Assembly: GCF_011765465.1 (NCBI RefSeq)
Contig: NZ_CP050265.1
Coordinates: forward strand, 1,736,001 to 1,800,000
Direction: 5' to 3'
Length of the DNA: 64,000 nt
From: Erythrobacter sp.
GTDB taxonomy: Bacteria > Pseudomonadota > Alphaproteobacteria > Sphingomonadales > Sphingomonadaceae
Both the position numbers and the translations under genes were made by a program. This document shows, piece after piece, positions 36,805-44,636 of this stretch. The notes beneath the pieces were generated by a model. It was given only the letters and a program-made list of their open reading frames with translations, was not told where the DNA came from and made no database searches. Each line of letters begins with the position of its first letter. Within the stretch, counting starts at the first letter, position 1.

Positions 36805-36824
36805 CCCGGCCAAGGGCGAGGACG

Positions 36825-38261
36825 ATGGACAACCCGACCTCGAAAGTTGAGGCGCTGCGCCGCGCGCTGCTCGACCCGGCCGAGGTCGAGGCGACGATGG
36901 CGGTCGTCGCGCTCACGCCCGATGTCACGCCCGAAATGCTCGCCGAGATCGAGGCCGACTATCGCGCCCGCTGCACCGACATCTGCACCGCGATGGAGGA
37001 TCTCACCTTCGAAGGCGACGAGAGCGAGGCGGAAAAGCACATCCCGCTGACTTGGCTCGCGCTGCGCTACGAATGGTCGCGCTGCAACGACCAGATGCAA
37101 TACCAGACCATCATCAAGGGCCAGGCCGACACAAGGACCATGGCCCACGGGTCGATGCTGTCGAAAATCGCGGAAAAGCTCGAGGGGCTGCAGACCCGGC
37201 AGGAATTGTTCTGGACCCTGAAGCTCGCCGCCGACCCGTTCGGCACGGTCGGGCGGATTCCCACCATGGCGCGGCGACTGATGAGCGTCACAGCCTCGGC
37301 CGGCCGCGCGGTCGGCGAGGTGCTGCAGGAATTCAACGCCGCGCGCGATCTTGTCGGCAGCGTGATCGAGGATCGCGACGTCCTCGACAAGATCGACAAG
37401 TCGCTCTCGCGCTCGATCGAATGCGTCGATCGCAATGTCGGGATCGAATTGGACGACCTGCACGCCGCGCTCGAGGCGGAACTCGTCGAACGGCTCGCCG
37501 ATGCCGGTGTGACCGCGCTCATCGAACTGAGGAATCCCGACGGCTCGCAGCTCATCCCGCCCGATGTTTCGGACCTCTTCTTCGCTCTCGCTCGGCTCTG
37601 GTTCGAGCACCTCTTCACCCATTCGATCGAACCCACCCCCGAAGATCGCGAGAAAAGCGGCAAGAACGCCCATGTCACGCTGGGGTGGCGGATCGAGCGC
37701 GACGAGCGCAAGCTGAGCTTCATCCTCGAGGACGACGGCCTCGGCGCGGCCGGCTTCGCGGTCCCGCGCGACGCGCTCGCGCCCGGGCTGCAGGTGCGCC
37801 AGTCGCACGATCCGGGGTTGGGCAGCAAACTGGTCGTCGAATCCAATTTCATGCTGAGCGGCAATGCCGAATACCTGAGCTTCTCGGTCCATAACGGACG
37901 CGATTGCTCTACCCTCGCGGTCCCGGCGCAATATGTCAGCTTCATCGAACTGGTCGACGCCGCGCGCCTCGCCTCGGCGGCCAACCTGCTCTCGACGTCG
38001 AGCGGGGATTACTACCCCGTGCTCGACACCTCGCTCGCCGTGTTCGGCGCGCGCGCCGATTACGAGCGCAATCTCGTCGTCTTCGCCGATCTGGGCGATG
38101 CCGGGCGGGTGGCGCTCAGGGCGAACGAAATCCACGGCATCACCCGCGGGCGGGTGCGGCCCTTGCCCTTCGATGCGGGCGGCCACCGGGTCGCCGGCGT
38201 GCTCAACACTTCCGGGGATCTCGTGATGGTCCTCGACATCGAGGAAATGCTTTCATCGTGA
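36825..38261 (+). CDS. CheA-derived protein with degenerate ATPase and CheW-like domains
   Basis: A 478-residue soluble protein. Residues about 240-343 align by eye with the CheA ATPase domain: ALARLWFEHLFTHSIEPTPEDREKSGK sits where CheA has the N box, DDGLG is at 303-307, and GLQVRQSHDPGLGSKLVVES matches the domain end. The N-box Asn and Asp are replaced and the GRGVGMD-type loop is missing, so ATP use is doubtful. Residues about 350-478 form a CheA-P5/CheW-like fold (YPVLDTSLAVFG, GITRGRVRPL, VAGVLNTSGDLVMVLDIEEML). No phosphotransfer His domain is recognised at the N-terminus. Position after pyp suggests a signalling partner. Confidence 0.75.
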   Translation: MDNPTSKVEALRRALLDPAEVEATMAVVALTPDVTPEMLAEIEADYRARCTDICTAMEDLTFEGDESEAEKHIPLTWLALRYEWSRCNDQMQYQTIIKGQADTRTMAHGSMLSKIAEKLEGLQTRQELFWTLKLAADPFGTVGRIPTMARRLMSVTASAGRAVGEVLQEFNAARDLVGSVIEDRDVLDKIDKSLSRSIECVDRNVGIELDDLHAALEAELVERLADAGVTALIELRNPDGSQLIPPDVSDLFFALARLWFEHLFTHSIEPTPEDREKSGKNAHVTLGWRIERDERKLSFILEDDGLGAAGFAVPRDALAPGLQVRQSHDPGLGSKLVVESNFMLSGNAEYLSFSVHNGRDCSTLAVPAQYVSFIELVDAARLASAANLLSTSSGDYYPVLDTSLAVFGARADYERNLVVFADLGDAGRVALRANEIHGITRGRVRPLPFDAGGHRVAGVLNTSGDLVMVLDIEEMLSS

Positions 38262-38263
38262 AC

Positions 38264-39706
38264 ATGGCCGCTCCCGTCTTCGCCCCGTCCGCGCCGCCGC
38301 AATCCGAGCGGGAAAGCTGCCGCGACGCGCCCGAGCGCGCCGGAATTCCCGCGCTCGACGAACTCGATGCCCTGGGCGATGCCGCGCTCGCGTTCGAGCC
38401 GTCGCGGGCCGAATACGAGCCCGCCCGGCGCGCTTACGAGGCGCTGATGCAATTCCTCGCGGCCAACCCCGAAAAGCGCATCTACGGCATCCACACCTAT
38501 TACGGCGCCGATATCGAGGATCCGCGCGATCCGATCGACTGGCGGCGGCAGCAGGCCGAATTGCTGCGCTATCTCCATGTCGGTGTCGGTGCCCCGCTGC
38601 CGGCCCGCGTGGTGCGACGGGCGCTCAGGATCCAGGCGCTCAAGTCACTGCAAGGGCGCTCGGCAATCCATCCCGACACGATTGCCGGGCTCGTCCGCCT
38701 TGCGAACGGCGATGCGCTGCCACAGGTGCCACGCTTCGGCAGCCTCGGGGCGAGCGGCGATCTCGTGCCGATGGCCCATGCGATCGCTCCGGTGATCGAG
38801 GCAGGCGGGGTGCTTGGCCCGCGCGACGTACTCGGCCTCGTCAACACCAATGCCATGATGAGCGCGCTGGCGGTCGAGCTGTTCGGCAAGGTGCGCGAGC
38901 TTTTCGCACAGGCGTGCCGGACGACGGCGCTCGCGAGCATCGCGCTCGGCCTCGACGAGGAATTCTGCGCCGGGGGAACGCTTGCGATCAATCCCGCCCA
39001 TCGCCGCAACGCCGAGGCAGGCGCGATGATCGCGTTCGCGCGGCGGCATTTCCTTGCGCGGCACGGCGGGGGCGAGATCGAGCGCGAGCCGGAATGTCCG
39101 CCCCAGCCACGCTATTCGATCCGCTGTGCGCCGCAGGTGCTCGGCAATGCGCTCGCCCAGCTTGAATTCGCCGCCGAGCGGATCACGGCGGAAGCGCTGT
39201 CGGTAGCCGACAACCCGATCATCACCGCCGAGGACGGGGCAATCGAGGTCGCGCATGGCGGCCTGTTCTACACCGCCGGCCTTGCGACCGCGGCCGACCA
39301 GATGATCGATGTCGCCTGCAAGTGCGCCGAGATGCTCAATCGCCAGACCTTTCTGCTGGTCGACCCGCGCGAGAGCGGGGGGCTGCCGCGCAATCTCGAA
39401 TGCGCGCCGGGCGACCACGTCAAGGGCGTGCACCAGCTCGTCAACGCGCTCGAACAATCGCTGCGGGCGGGCGGCGTTCCGGCGCGCAACATGACCTCGC
39501 CCGCCGAAGGCTACAACCAGGACATCGTGCCCGGCAGCATGGCGGCGCTGCTCGATTGCGGCGAACGGATCGGGATCGCGCACGACCTGTCCCGCGGGGC
39601 CGCCTTCATCGCCGAGCGCGCCGCCCTGCTGCGCCGGGAACGGCCCGTGCCCGAGCGCCTGACCCTTGCCGCTTGGCCCGACTTCGCCCTGCCGACCGCG
39701 GCATGA
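38264..39706 (+). CDS. MIO-type aromatic amino acid ammonia-lyase (putative tyrosine ammonia-lyase)
   Basis: A 480-residue lyase. The MIO cofactor triad A163-S164-G165 lies in GSLGASGDLVPMAH; RYSIRCAPQV and VADNPI are kept. In this family ammonia is eliminated from Tyr, Phe or His; next to pyp, tyrosine to p-coumarate is expected. Departures are marked: YGIHTYYG instead of YG.TTGFG, HGGLF instead of GGNF, LVNTN instead of LVNGT, and Tyr103 where the bacterial TAL specificity His is expected. Specificity is therefore unproven. A GTG at 38258 overlapping the previous stop is an alternative start. Its stop overlaps the ligase-like gene (ATGA). Confidence 0.82.
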   Translation: MAAPVFAPSAPPQSERESCRDAPERAGIPALDELDALGDAALAFEPSRAEYEPARRAYEALMQFLAANPEKRIYGIHTYYGADIEDPRDPIDWRRQQAELLRYLHVGVGAPLPARVVRRALRIQALKSLQGRSAIHPDTIAGLVRLANGDALPQVPRFGSLGASGDLVPMAHAIAPVIEAGGVLGPRDVLGLVNTNAMMSALAVELFGKVRELFAQACRTTALASIALGLDEEFCAGGTLAINPAHRRNAEAGAMIAFARRHFLARHGGGEIEREPECPPQPRYSIRCAPQVLGNALAQLEFAAERITAEALSVADNPIITAEDGAIEVAHGGLFYTAGLATAADQMIDVACKCAEMLNRQTFLLVDPRESGGLPRNLECAPGDHVKGVHQLVNALEQSLRAGGVPARNMTSPAEGYNQDIVPGSMAALLDCGERIGIAHDLSRGAAFIAERAALLRRERPVPERLTLAAWPDFALPTAA

Positions 39707-40539
39707 GGGCCTTCTTCAAGCAACTGCTGAAAGGCTGCGGCACGCCGGTCATCCAGACCGCCGGAGCGGAAGGAGAGACGATCCTTTCCGCGGCCAATAT
39801 CTGGACGTCGGCCCATGCCCGGCGAATTGCCCTGCGCGACCGGGGTGTGGCGGCGGGCGACGTGGTGTGCGGCGCGCCCGGCCCGTTCGAGGCGGCGGTC
39901 GATTTCGTCGCCTGCTGCATCGGCGGCTTCACCTATGTGCCGCTGGGACCGGAAAGCCTGTCCGACCTGCGCGCGGAACTGGCAGAACGTCCAGCCCCCG
40001 GGCGCGCAGGGTTCGCGATCATCCAAGCCGACGGGATCGCGCATCACCCCGCGCTGCTTCCGGAAAGCCTCGCCGCCCTCCACGACGCCCCGCAGGCGCA
40101 GCTGGCGCTCTTGCCGCCGGCCCTTGCCCATTTCACCGGCGAGCAAATCGAGCGCATCCTCGAACGGCTCTCCTGCGAACTCGCGACGCCTGTCGGCGCA
40201 AGCCGCCTGACCCGGCGCGGGGCGCTCGACGACGCGGGTTTCATCAGCGACTTCCTGCTCGCGCTCGCCTGCCGCCAGACGATCCACTGGCGCGGGCAGG
40301 AACGGCCGGACGAAGCGGAAACCCTCGCCGAGATCTTCGCGCTCAGGATCGACGACCTCGTCCTGCCGCCTGCCCTGCTCGCGCCGTTCGACCACGTCGC
40401 CGCGCGGCTCGCCGAAGACACGCGTGGTAAGCTGTCGCGGGTCAGGCTCCACACCGGCGGAGAAGCCCTGTCGCCCGCCCAGCGCGAAATCGCGGAGCGC
40501 CTGTTCGCAACGGTCCTGATCGAACCGCCTTTCGAATAG
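39703..40539 (+). CDS. Short acyl-CoA-ligase-like protein (putative PYP chromophore activation)
   Basis: A 278-residue protein resembling part of the adenylate-forming ligase fold: RIALRDRGVAAGDVVCGAPGPFEAAVDFVACCIGGFTYVPLGP, and later LRIDDLVLPPALLAPF with LSRVRLHTGGEALSPAQREIAERLF. The Ser/Thr/Gly-rich P-loop and the C-terminal lysine domain are not seen, so it is shorter and more divergent than known p-coumarate:CoA ligases. In Rhodobacter a ligase gene sits with pyp and tal and activates the chromophore; by position this protein should do so, or aid loading. It is coupled to the lyase gene by ATGA overlap. Confidence 0.65.
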   Translation: MRAFFKQLLKGCGTPVIQTAGAEGETILSAANIWTSAHARRIALRDRGVAAGDVVCGAPGPFEAAVDFVACCIGGFTYVPLGPESLSDLRAELAERPAPGRAGFAIIQADGIAHHPALLPESLAALHDAPQAQLALLPPALAHFTGEQIERILERLSCELATPVGASRLTRRGALDDAGFISDFLLALACRQTIHWRGQERPDEAETLAEIFALRIDDLVLPPALLAPFDHVAARLAEDTRGKLSRVRLHTGGEALSPAQREIAERLFATVLIEPPFE

Positions 40540-40584
40540 CGCGCCGCATGATGCGGTCTTTGGCGCTGGCGCCAGCCGTCGCCG

Positions 40585-41229
40585 TCACTTGCTCTCCAAG
40601 CTGTTGAGCACGAGCAGCAGCCGTTTGCCCTGCGCGCTCGCGATCGGGGGAGAGCGGTGGATCGCGGGATATTCGGTCGCGAGCTTGCCCTTGAAGATGC
40701 CGACATCGCCGGGTTCGAGCTGGTGGATACGGCGCGGCTCGCCGCCGCTGCGCACGCGCGCGGCGTCCTCGCGCGTGAGCCATTGCGTGCCCGGCCCGAC
40801 ATAGGTCGTGATGAGCCGCGCGGCGACGTAATCGGCGTGGAACTTGCGGCAGGAATCGGTCGTCACGACCTCGAGCCGCACTTCGACGCTGTCGCATTGC
40901 ATGACCGCGCAGAGGCGTCCCGCGAGCAGGGCGACGTCCTCGGCGAAAGCACGGTGGAGATGCCGGCCGCCGAAGCCGTGATCGGCCAGCGAGGCCGTGA
41001 AACGAGGTGCAAGCGCGGCGCGCGAGGTTTCGAAGCGGATGTCCCGCGGGCTCCCTTCGAGCAGCGCGCTCCAGTCGAGGATCGCGTTGCGCTGCCAGAC
41101 GGCGAGGCTGCAATTGGCGTTTCTCACGGCATCGAGTATCCCGGCAGCGGTAGAGATCGCAGCGCCGGTCTCGCCGAGGGTTTCGGGGTGGGGCGCAAGA
41201 GCGGTTTCGGAAGCGATCGTGGCGGTCAA
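40585..41229 (-). CDS. DUF1826 family protein
   Basis: A protein of about 214 residues. CRKFHADYVAARLITTYVGPGTQWL and HQLEPGDVGIFKGK are the DUF1826 hallmarks and hint at a 2-oxoglutarate/Fe-oxygenase-like or cupin-like metal site. The chosen start is TTG at 41229 with AAAGG upstream; no ATG fits before the conserved region. DUF1826 genes are often found with zinc-starvation genes, and here one diverges from a MerC gene across a Zur-like dyad. It converges on the PYP cluster, 45 bases away. Confidence 0.75.
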   Translation of the reverse strand: MTATIASETALAPHPETLGETGAAISTAAGILDAVRNANCSLAVWQRNAILDWSALLEGSPRDIRFETSRAALAPRFTASLADHGFGGRHLHRAFAEDVALLAGRLCAVMQCDSVEVRLEVVTTDSCRKFHADYVAARLITTYVGPGTQWLTREDAARVRSGGEPRRIHQLEPGDVGIFKGKLATEYPAIHRSPPIASAQGKRLLLVLNSLESK

Positions 41230-41251
41230 AGCGAATGCCTTTGCGATATTG

Positions 41252-41268
41252 ATGTAATGTTGTAACGT
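41252..41268. promoter_or_regulatory. Zur-like dyad between DUF1826 and MerC genes
   Basis: ATGTAATGTTGTAACGT is an imperfect AT-rich dyad in an otherwise GC-rich 76-base divergent promoter. It resembles alphaproteobacterial Zur boxes of the GTTATAATATAAC type. The assignment is by similarity from memory and by gene context. Confidence 0.45.
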
Positions 41269-41305
41269 CGCTCTATCCTCTCTCCCCCGCCCATGCAAGG
41301 GACCC

Positions 41306-41683
41306 ATGAAAACCGCCCCGAACCCTCTCTTCGATTCCGCCGGGATCGCCCTTTCCGCGCTGTGCCTCGGCCATTGCCTCGCCTTGCCGGTCGCGCTCGC
41401 CCTCCTGCCCGTGCTCGCATCGAGCGGCCTCGCCAGCCTCGCAGAGGCCGAGCTGTTCCACGCCGCGTTGCTGGTCCCGGTCTTCCTCGTCAGCGGCACC
41501 GTCCTCGGCCGGCGGGCGCTGGTCGTGCGGTGGCTCGGCCCGCTCCTCGTCGTCGCGCTCGGCGCCATGACGGGCGCGCTTTTCGTCGAGGCGGAATGGC
41601 AGGAGCAGGCCCTGACGGCGGGCGGGGCCAGCCTGCTCATCATCGCACACTGGCTGAACCTTCGCGGACGCGTCCGGGCCTGA
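41306..41683 (+). CDS. MerC domain-containing membrane protein
   Basis: A 125-residue inner-membrane protein with four hydrophobic helices. The first helix holds the paired-Cys region ALCLGHCLALPVAL (C-x3-C), the metal-binding motif of MerC transporters. No other mer genes are nearby. With the divergent DUF1826 gene and Zur-like box, a role in zinc rather than mercury handling is more likely. The ATG follows AAGGGACCC. Confidence 0.85.
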   Translation: MKTAPNPLFDSAGIALSALCLGHCLALPVALALLPVLASSGLASLAEAELFHAALLVPVFLVSGTVLGRRALVVRWLGPLLVVALGAMTGALFVEAEWQEQALTAGGASLLIIAHWLNLRGRVRA

Positions 41684-41732
41684 CCGCGCGACACACGCGC
41701 GAATACGGGGACGGGCTACTGCGCGAGCGCGC

Positions 41733-43568
41733 TCACTCCACGGTGACGGATTTCGCCAGGTTGCGCGGCTGGTCGACATCCGTGCCTTTCACCACGGCGA
41801 CATGGTAGGCGAGCAGCTGGACCGGAATCGCATAGACCAGCGGCGCGATCAGCGGGTGGACCACCGGCATCTCTATCGTCGCAAGGCAGCCCTCGCCCGC
41901 CTCGGCGACTCCCTTGGCATCGGAAATCAGCACCACCTGCCCGCCGCGCGCGCGGACTTCCTCCATGTTGGAGACGGTCTTCTCGAAAAGCGGACCCGAA
42001 GGCGCGATCACCACCACCGGCACCTCGTCGTCGATCAGCGCGATGGGGCCGTGCTTCATTTCTCCGCTGGCATAGCCTTCGGCGTGGATGTAGCTGATTT
42101 CCTTGAGTTTCAGCGCGCCTTCCAATGCCAGCGGATAGTCCTGCCCGCGCCCGAGATACAGCACGTCGCGCGCGGGGGCGATCAGCGGGGCGATAGCGGC
42201 GATGTCCTCATCATGGTCGAGCGCCGCGTTCAGCGCCGCGGGCGCTTCGAGCAGGTGGCCGACCACCTCCCGCTCTTCCTCGCGCGTGAAATGGCCCTTC
42301 CTCACCGCCATGTGAGCGGCGAGCGCGGCGAGCACGGCGAGCTGGCAGGTGAACGCTTTGGTCGATGCGACGCCGATCTCCGGCCCGGCATGGGTCGGCA
42401 GCAGCAGGTCCGCCTCGCGCGCCATGGTGCTGGTCGGCACGTTAACGACGACGCCGATGGTCTGCCCCTGTTCGCGGCAATGGCGCAGCGCAGCCAGCGT
42501 GTCGGCGGTCTCCCCGCTCTGCGAAATGAACAGGGCAAGCCCGCCTTCCTCCAGCACCGGCTCGCGGTAGCGGAACTCGCTCGCCACATCGACATCGACC
42601 GGCAGGCGGGCGAAGCGTTCGAACCAGTACTTCGCCACCATCCCGGCGTAGAAGGACGTGCCGCAGGCGACGATGGTGAGCCGCTTCACGCCCGAAAGGT
42701 CGAAATCGAATTGCGGCAGGGCGACCGTGTTGTCCTCGCGCCGGAGATAGGAGCCGAGCGTCTGTGCCACGACCGTCGGCTGCTCGAAGATCTCTTTTTG
42801 CATGAAGTGGCGGTAATTGCCCTTCTCGACCGCCGCCGCCGAAGCGCCCGAAGCGCGGATTTCGCGCTCTACGGGCTTGTTTTCGGCATCGAAGACCTGC
42901 GCCCCGCTGCGCCCGACGACAACCCAGTCGCCTTCCTCGAGATAGGAGATGCGCTGGGTGAGCGGCGCGAGCGCGAGCGCGTCGGAGCCGAGATACATCT
43001 CCGCCTCCTCTCCTTCCGGCCCATAGCCGACCACCAGCGGCGAGCCGAGCCGCGCGCCGATCAGCAGGTCCGGATGCGAGCGAAAGGCGATCGCGAGCGC
43101 GAAGGCTCCGCGCAGGCGCGGGAGCACGTCCTTGACCGCATCGACCGGGTCCATGCCCGCCTCGATCCGGCTCGAGATCAGGTGCGCGACGACCTCGCTG
43201 TCGGTCTCGCTTTCGAAGGTGCGCCCTTCGGCGGCAAGCTCGCTGCGCAGTTCTTTGTAATTCTCGATGATGCCGTTGTGGACGATCGCCACTTCGCCGG
43301 TCGCGTGGGGGTGGGCATTGGTCGCGGTCGGCGCGCCGTGAGTCGCCCAGCGGGTGTGGGCGATGCCGGCATTGCCGGGCGCCGGGTCCTCTCCCAGCAC
43401 GCGGGCGAGATTGGCGAGCTTGCCCTCGGCCCGGCGGCGCACCAGCGCGCCCTCGTGCAAGGTGCAGACTCCGGCGCTGTCATAGCCGCGATATTCCATC
43501 CGCCTGAGGCCGTCGAGAAGCCGCTCCGCGACCGGCGTGCTGCTGACGATACCCATGATGCCGCACAT
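41733..43568 (-). CDS. glmS: Glutamine-fructose-6-phosphate aminotransferase (isomerizing)
   Basis: A 611-residue GlmS making glucosamine-6-phosphate for peptidoglycan and LPS. MCGIMGIV sets the start, since Cys2 is the glutaminase nucleophile after Met removal. RMEYRGYDSAG, HTRWATHG and HNGIIEN complete the glutaminase half; two SIS isomerase domains follow (ACGTSFYAG, SQSGETADT, STKAFTCQ, GRGQDYPLALEGALKLKEISYIHAEGY). It ends DQPRNLAKSVTVE as usual. No ribozyme-like element is seen upstream. Confidence 0.97.
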   Translation of the reverse strand: MCGIMGIVSSTPVAERLLDGLRRMEYRGYDSAGVCTLHEGALVRRRAEGKLANLARVLGEDPAPGNAGIAHTRWATHGAPTATNAHPHATGEVAIVHNGIIENYKELRSELAAEGRTFESETDSEVVAHLISSRIEAGMDPVDAVKDVLPRLRGAFALAIAFRSHPDLLIGARLGSPLVVGYGPEGEEAEMYLGSDALALAPLTQRISYLEEGDWVVVGRSGAQVFDAENKPVEREIRASGASAAAVEKGNYRHFMQKEIFEQPTVVAQTLGSYLRREDNTVALPQFDFDLSGVKRLTIVACGTSFYAGMVAKYWFERFARLPVDVDVASEFRYREPVLEEGGLALFISQSGETADTLAALRHCREQGQTIGVVVNVPTSTMAREADLLLPTHAGPEIGVASTKAFTCQLAVLAALAAHMAVRKGHFTREEEREVVGHLLEAPAALNAALDHDEDIAAIAPLIAPARDVLYLGRGQDYPLALEGALKLKEISYIHAEGYASGEMKHGPIALIDDEVPVVVIAPSGPLFEKTVSNMEEVRARGGQVVLISDAKGVAEAGEGCLATIEMPVVHPLIAPLVYAIPVQLLAYHVAVVKGTDVDQPRNLAKSVTVE

Positions 43569-43682
43569 AGACCCTGCCCTTTTCTCCGGCGGCAAGCACG
43601 TCTGCGCCGCCTTGCGGATTGCCCTCCGGTCGCTCTAGCGTTTCACATGGTCACGGCAAGCCCGAGCGTTTGCGATAGGAAC

Positions 43683-44570
43683 CTATGCCCGCCGCGCGCC
43701 CGAGCGCCAGAGATACAGTCCCGATGCGATGATCAGCGTGGCCCCGGCGATGGTGTAGCCGTCGGGCACGTTGCCGAACCACCACCACCCCATGCCGACC
43801 GCCACGAGCATCTGGACGTAGATCGCAGGCGCAATGGTGGAGGCCCCCGCCTTCGCCGTGCCGATATAGACCAGCCAGTGCGCGCTGCTCGCGGTCACCG
43901 CCACCACCGCGCAGCGCGCGACGACGTGCCATTCGGGCCAGCCGAAATCGAGCGCGGGCACGCCGGACAGCTTTGCCGCCGCGGCCAGAAAAATCAGGAT
44001 AGGCGCGCAGATGCCGGCGACGAAGACCTGCATCGACAAGGCGCTGCCCTGCCCGGCGCTCGCCCGGTTGGTAATCATCAGCAGGGCGAAGAAGGTCGCC
44101 GAGACGAGCGGGAGGAGCGCGCCGAGGCCAAGCTCGGCAAGATTGGGCCGCAGGATGATCGCAACGCCGCAAAGCGCGACCAGCGAGACGAGATAGACCG
44201 ACGGGTGCACCTTCTCGCCCAGCAGCGGGCCGGCGAGCGCCTGCGTAAGCACCGGTGCGAGGAAAGCGATCGCCATCGCTTCGGCGAGCGGCATGATATA
44301 GATCGCCGAAAAGAACGCGACCGACGCCAGGGCGAGGCACGTGCCCCGCGCGAGCTGGAGCCAGGGATGGGTCGGACGAAAGGCGCGCGGCCCTTCCGAG
44401 CGCGCGAGCAGCGCCGCAAGCCCCATAGCGCCGAGACTGAACCGCAACGCCGCAACCGCGAAGGCGGGCCAGTCGGAGGCCATCGACTTGACCACCGCAT
44501 CGCCCACCGAAAGCGTGGCAAAGCCCGCGATCGCATAGAGCAATCCCGATCGACGCTGGTTGTCCGCCAT
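43683..44570 (-). CDS. EamA/DMT family transporter
   Basis: A 295-residue inner-membrane protein with ten predicted helices in two EamA repeats. FLAPVLTQALAGPLLGEK in the first repeat and YVQMLVAVGMGWWWFGNVPD in the second match the conserved helix-end motif of the family. The substrate is unknown; relatives export amino acids, nucleosides or cysteine-pathway metabolites. It lies 66 bases from the sulfatase-fold gene on the same strand. Confidence 0.9.
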   Translation of the reverse strand: MADNQRRSGLLYAIAGFATLSVGDAVVKSMASDWPAFAVAALRFSLGAMGLAALLARSEGPRAFRPTHPWLQLARGTCLALASVAFFSAIYIMPLAEAMAIAFLAPVLTQALAGPLLGEKVHPSVYLVSLVALCGVAIILRPNLAELGLGALLPLVSATFFALLMITNRASAGQGSALSMQVFVAGICAPILIFLAAAAKLSGVPALDFGWPEWHVVARCAVVAVTASSAHWLVYIGTAKAGASTIAPAIYVQMLVAVGMGWWWFGNVPDGYTIAGATLIIASGLYLWRSGARRA

Positions 44571-44636
44571 GCGGGCTCCCTAGGGCCGGGATACCTCGTC
44601 TGGCAATCGCTATCGCGTCGGTCGGCAGAGCCGGGT

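Noticed and set aside
41306..41683. A mercury-resistance operon
   Set aside because: Only a MerC-like gene is present; merA, merT, merP and merR are absent, and the promoter context suggests zinc.
43569..43682. A glmS ribozyme upstream of glmS
   Set aside because: The gap is short, no conserved ribozyme core is visible, and the element is characteristic of Gram-positive bacteria.
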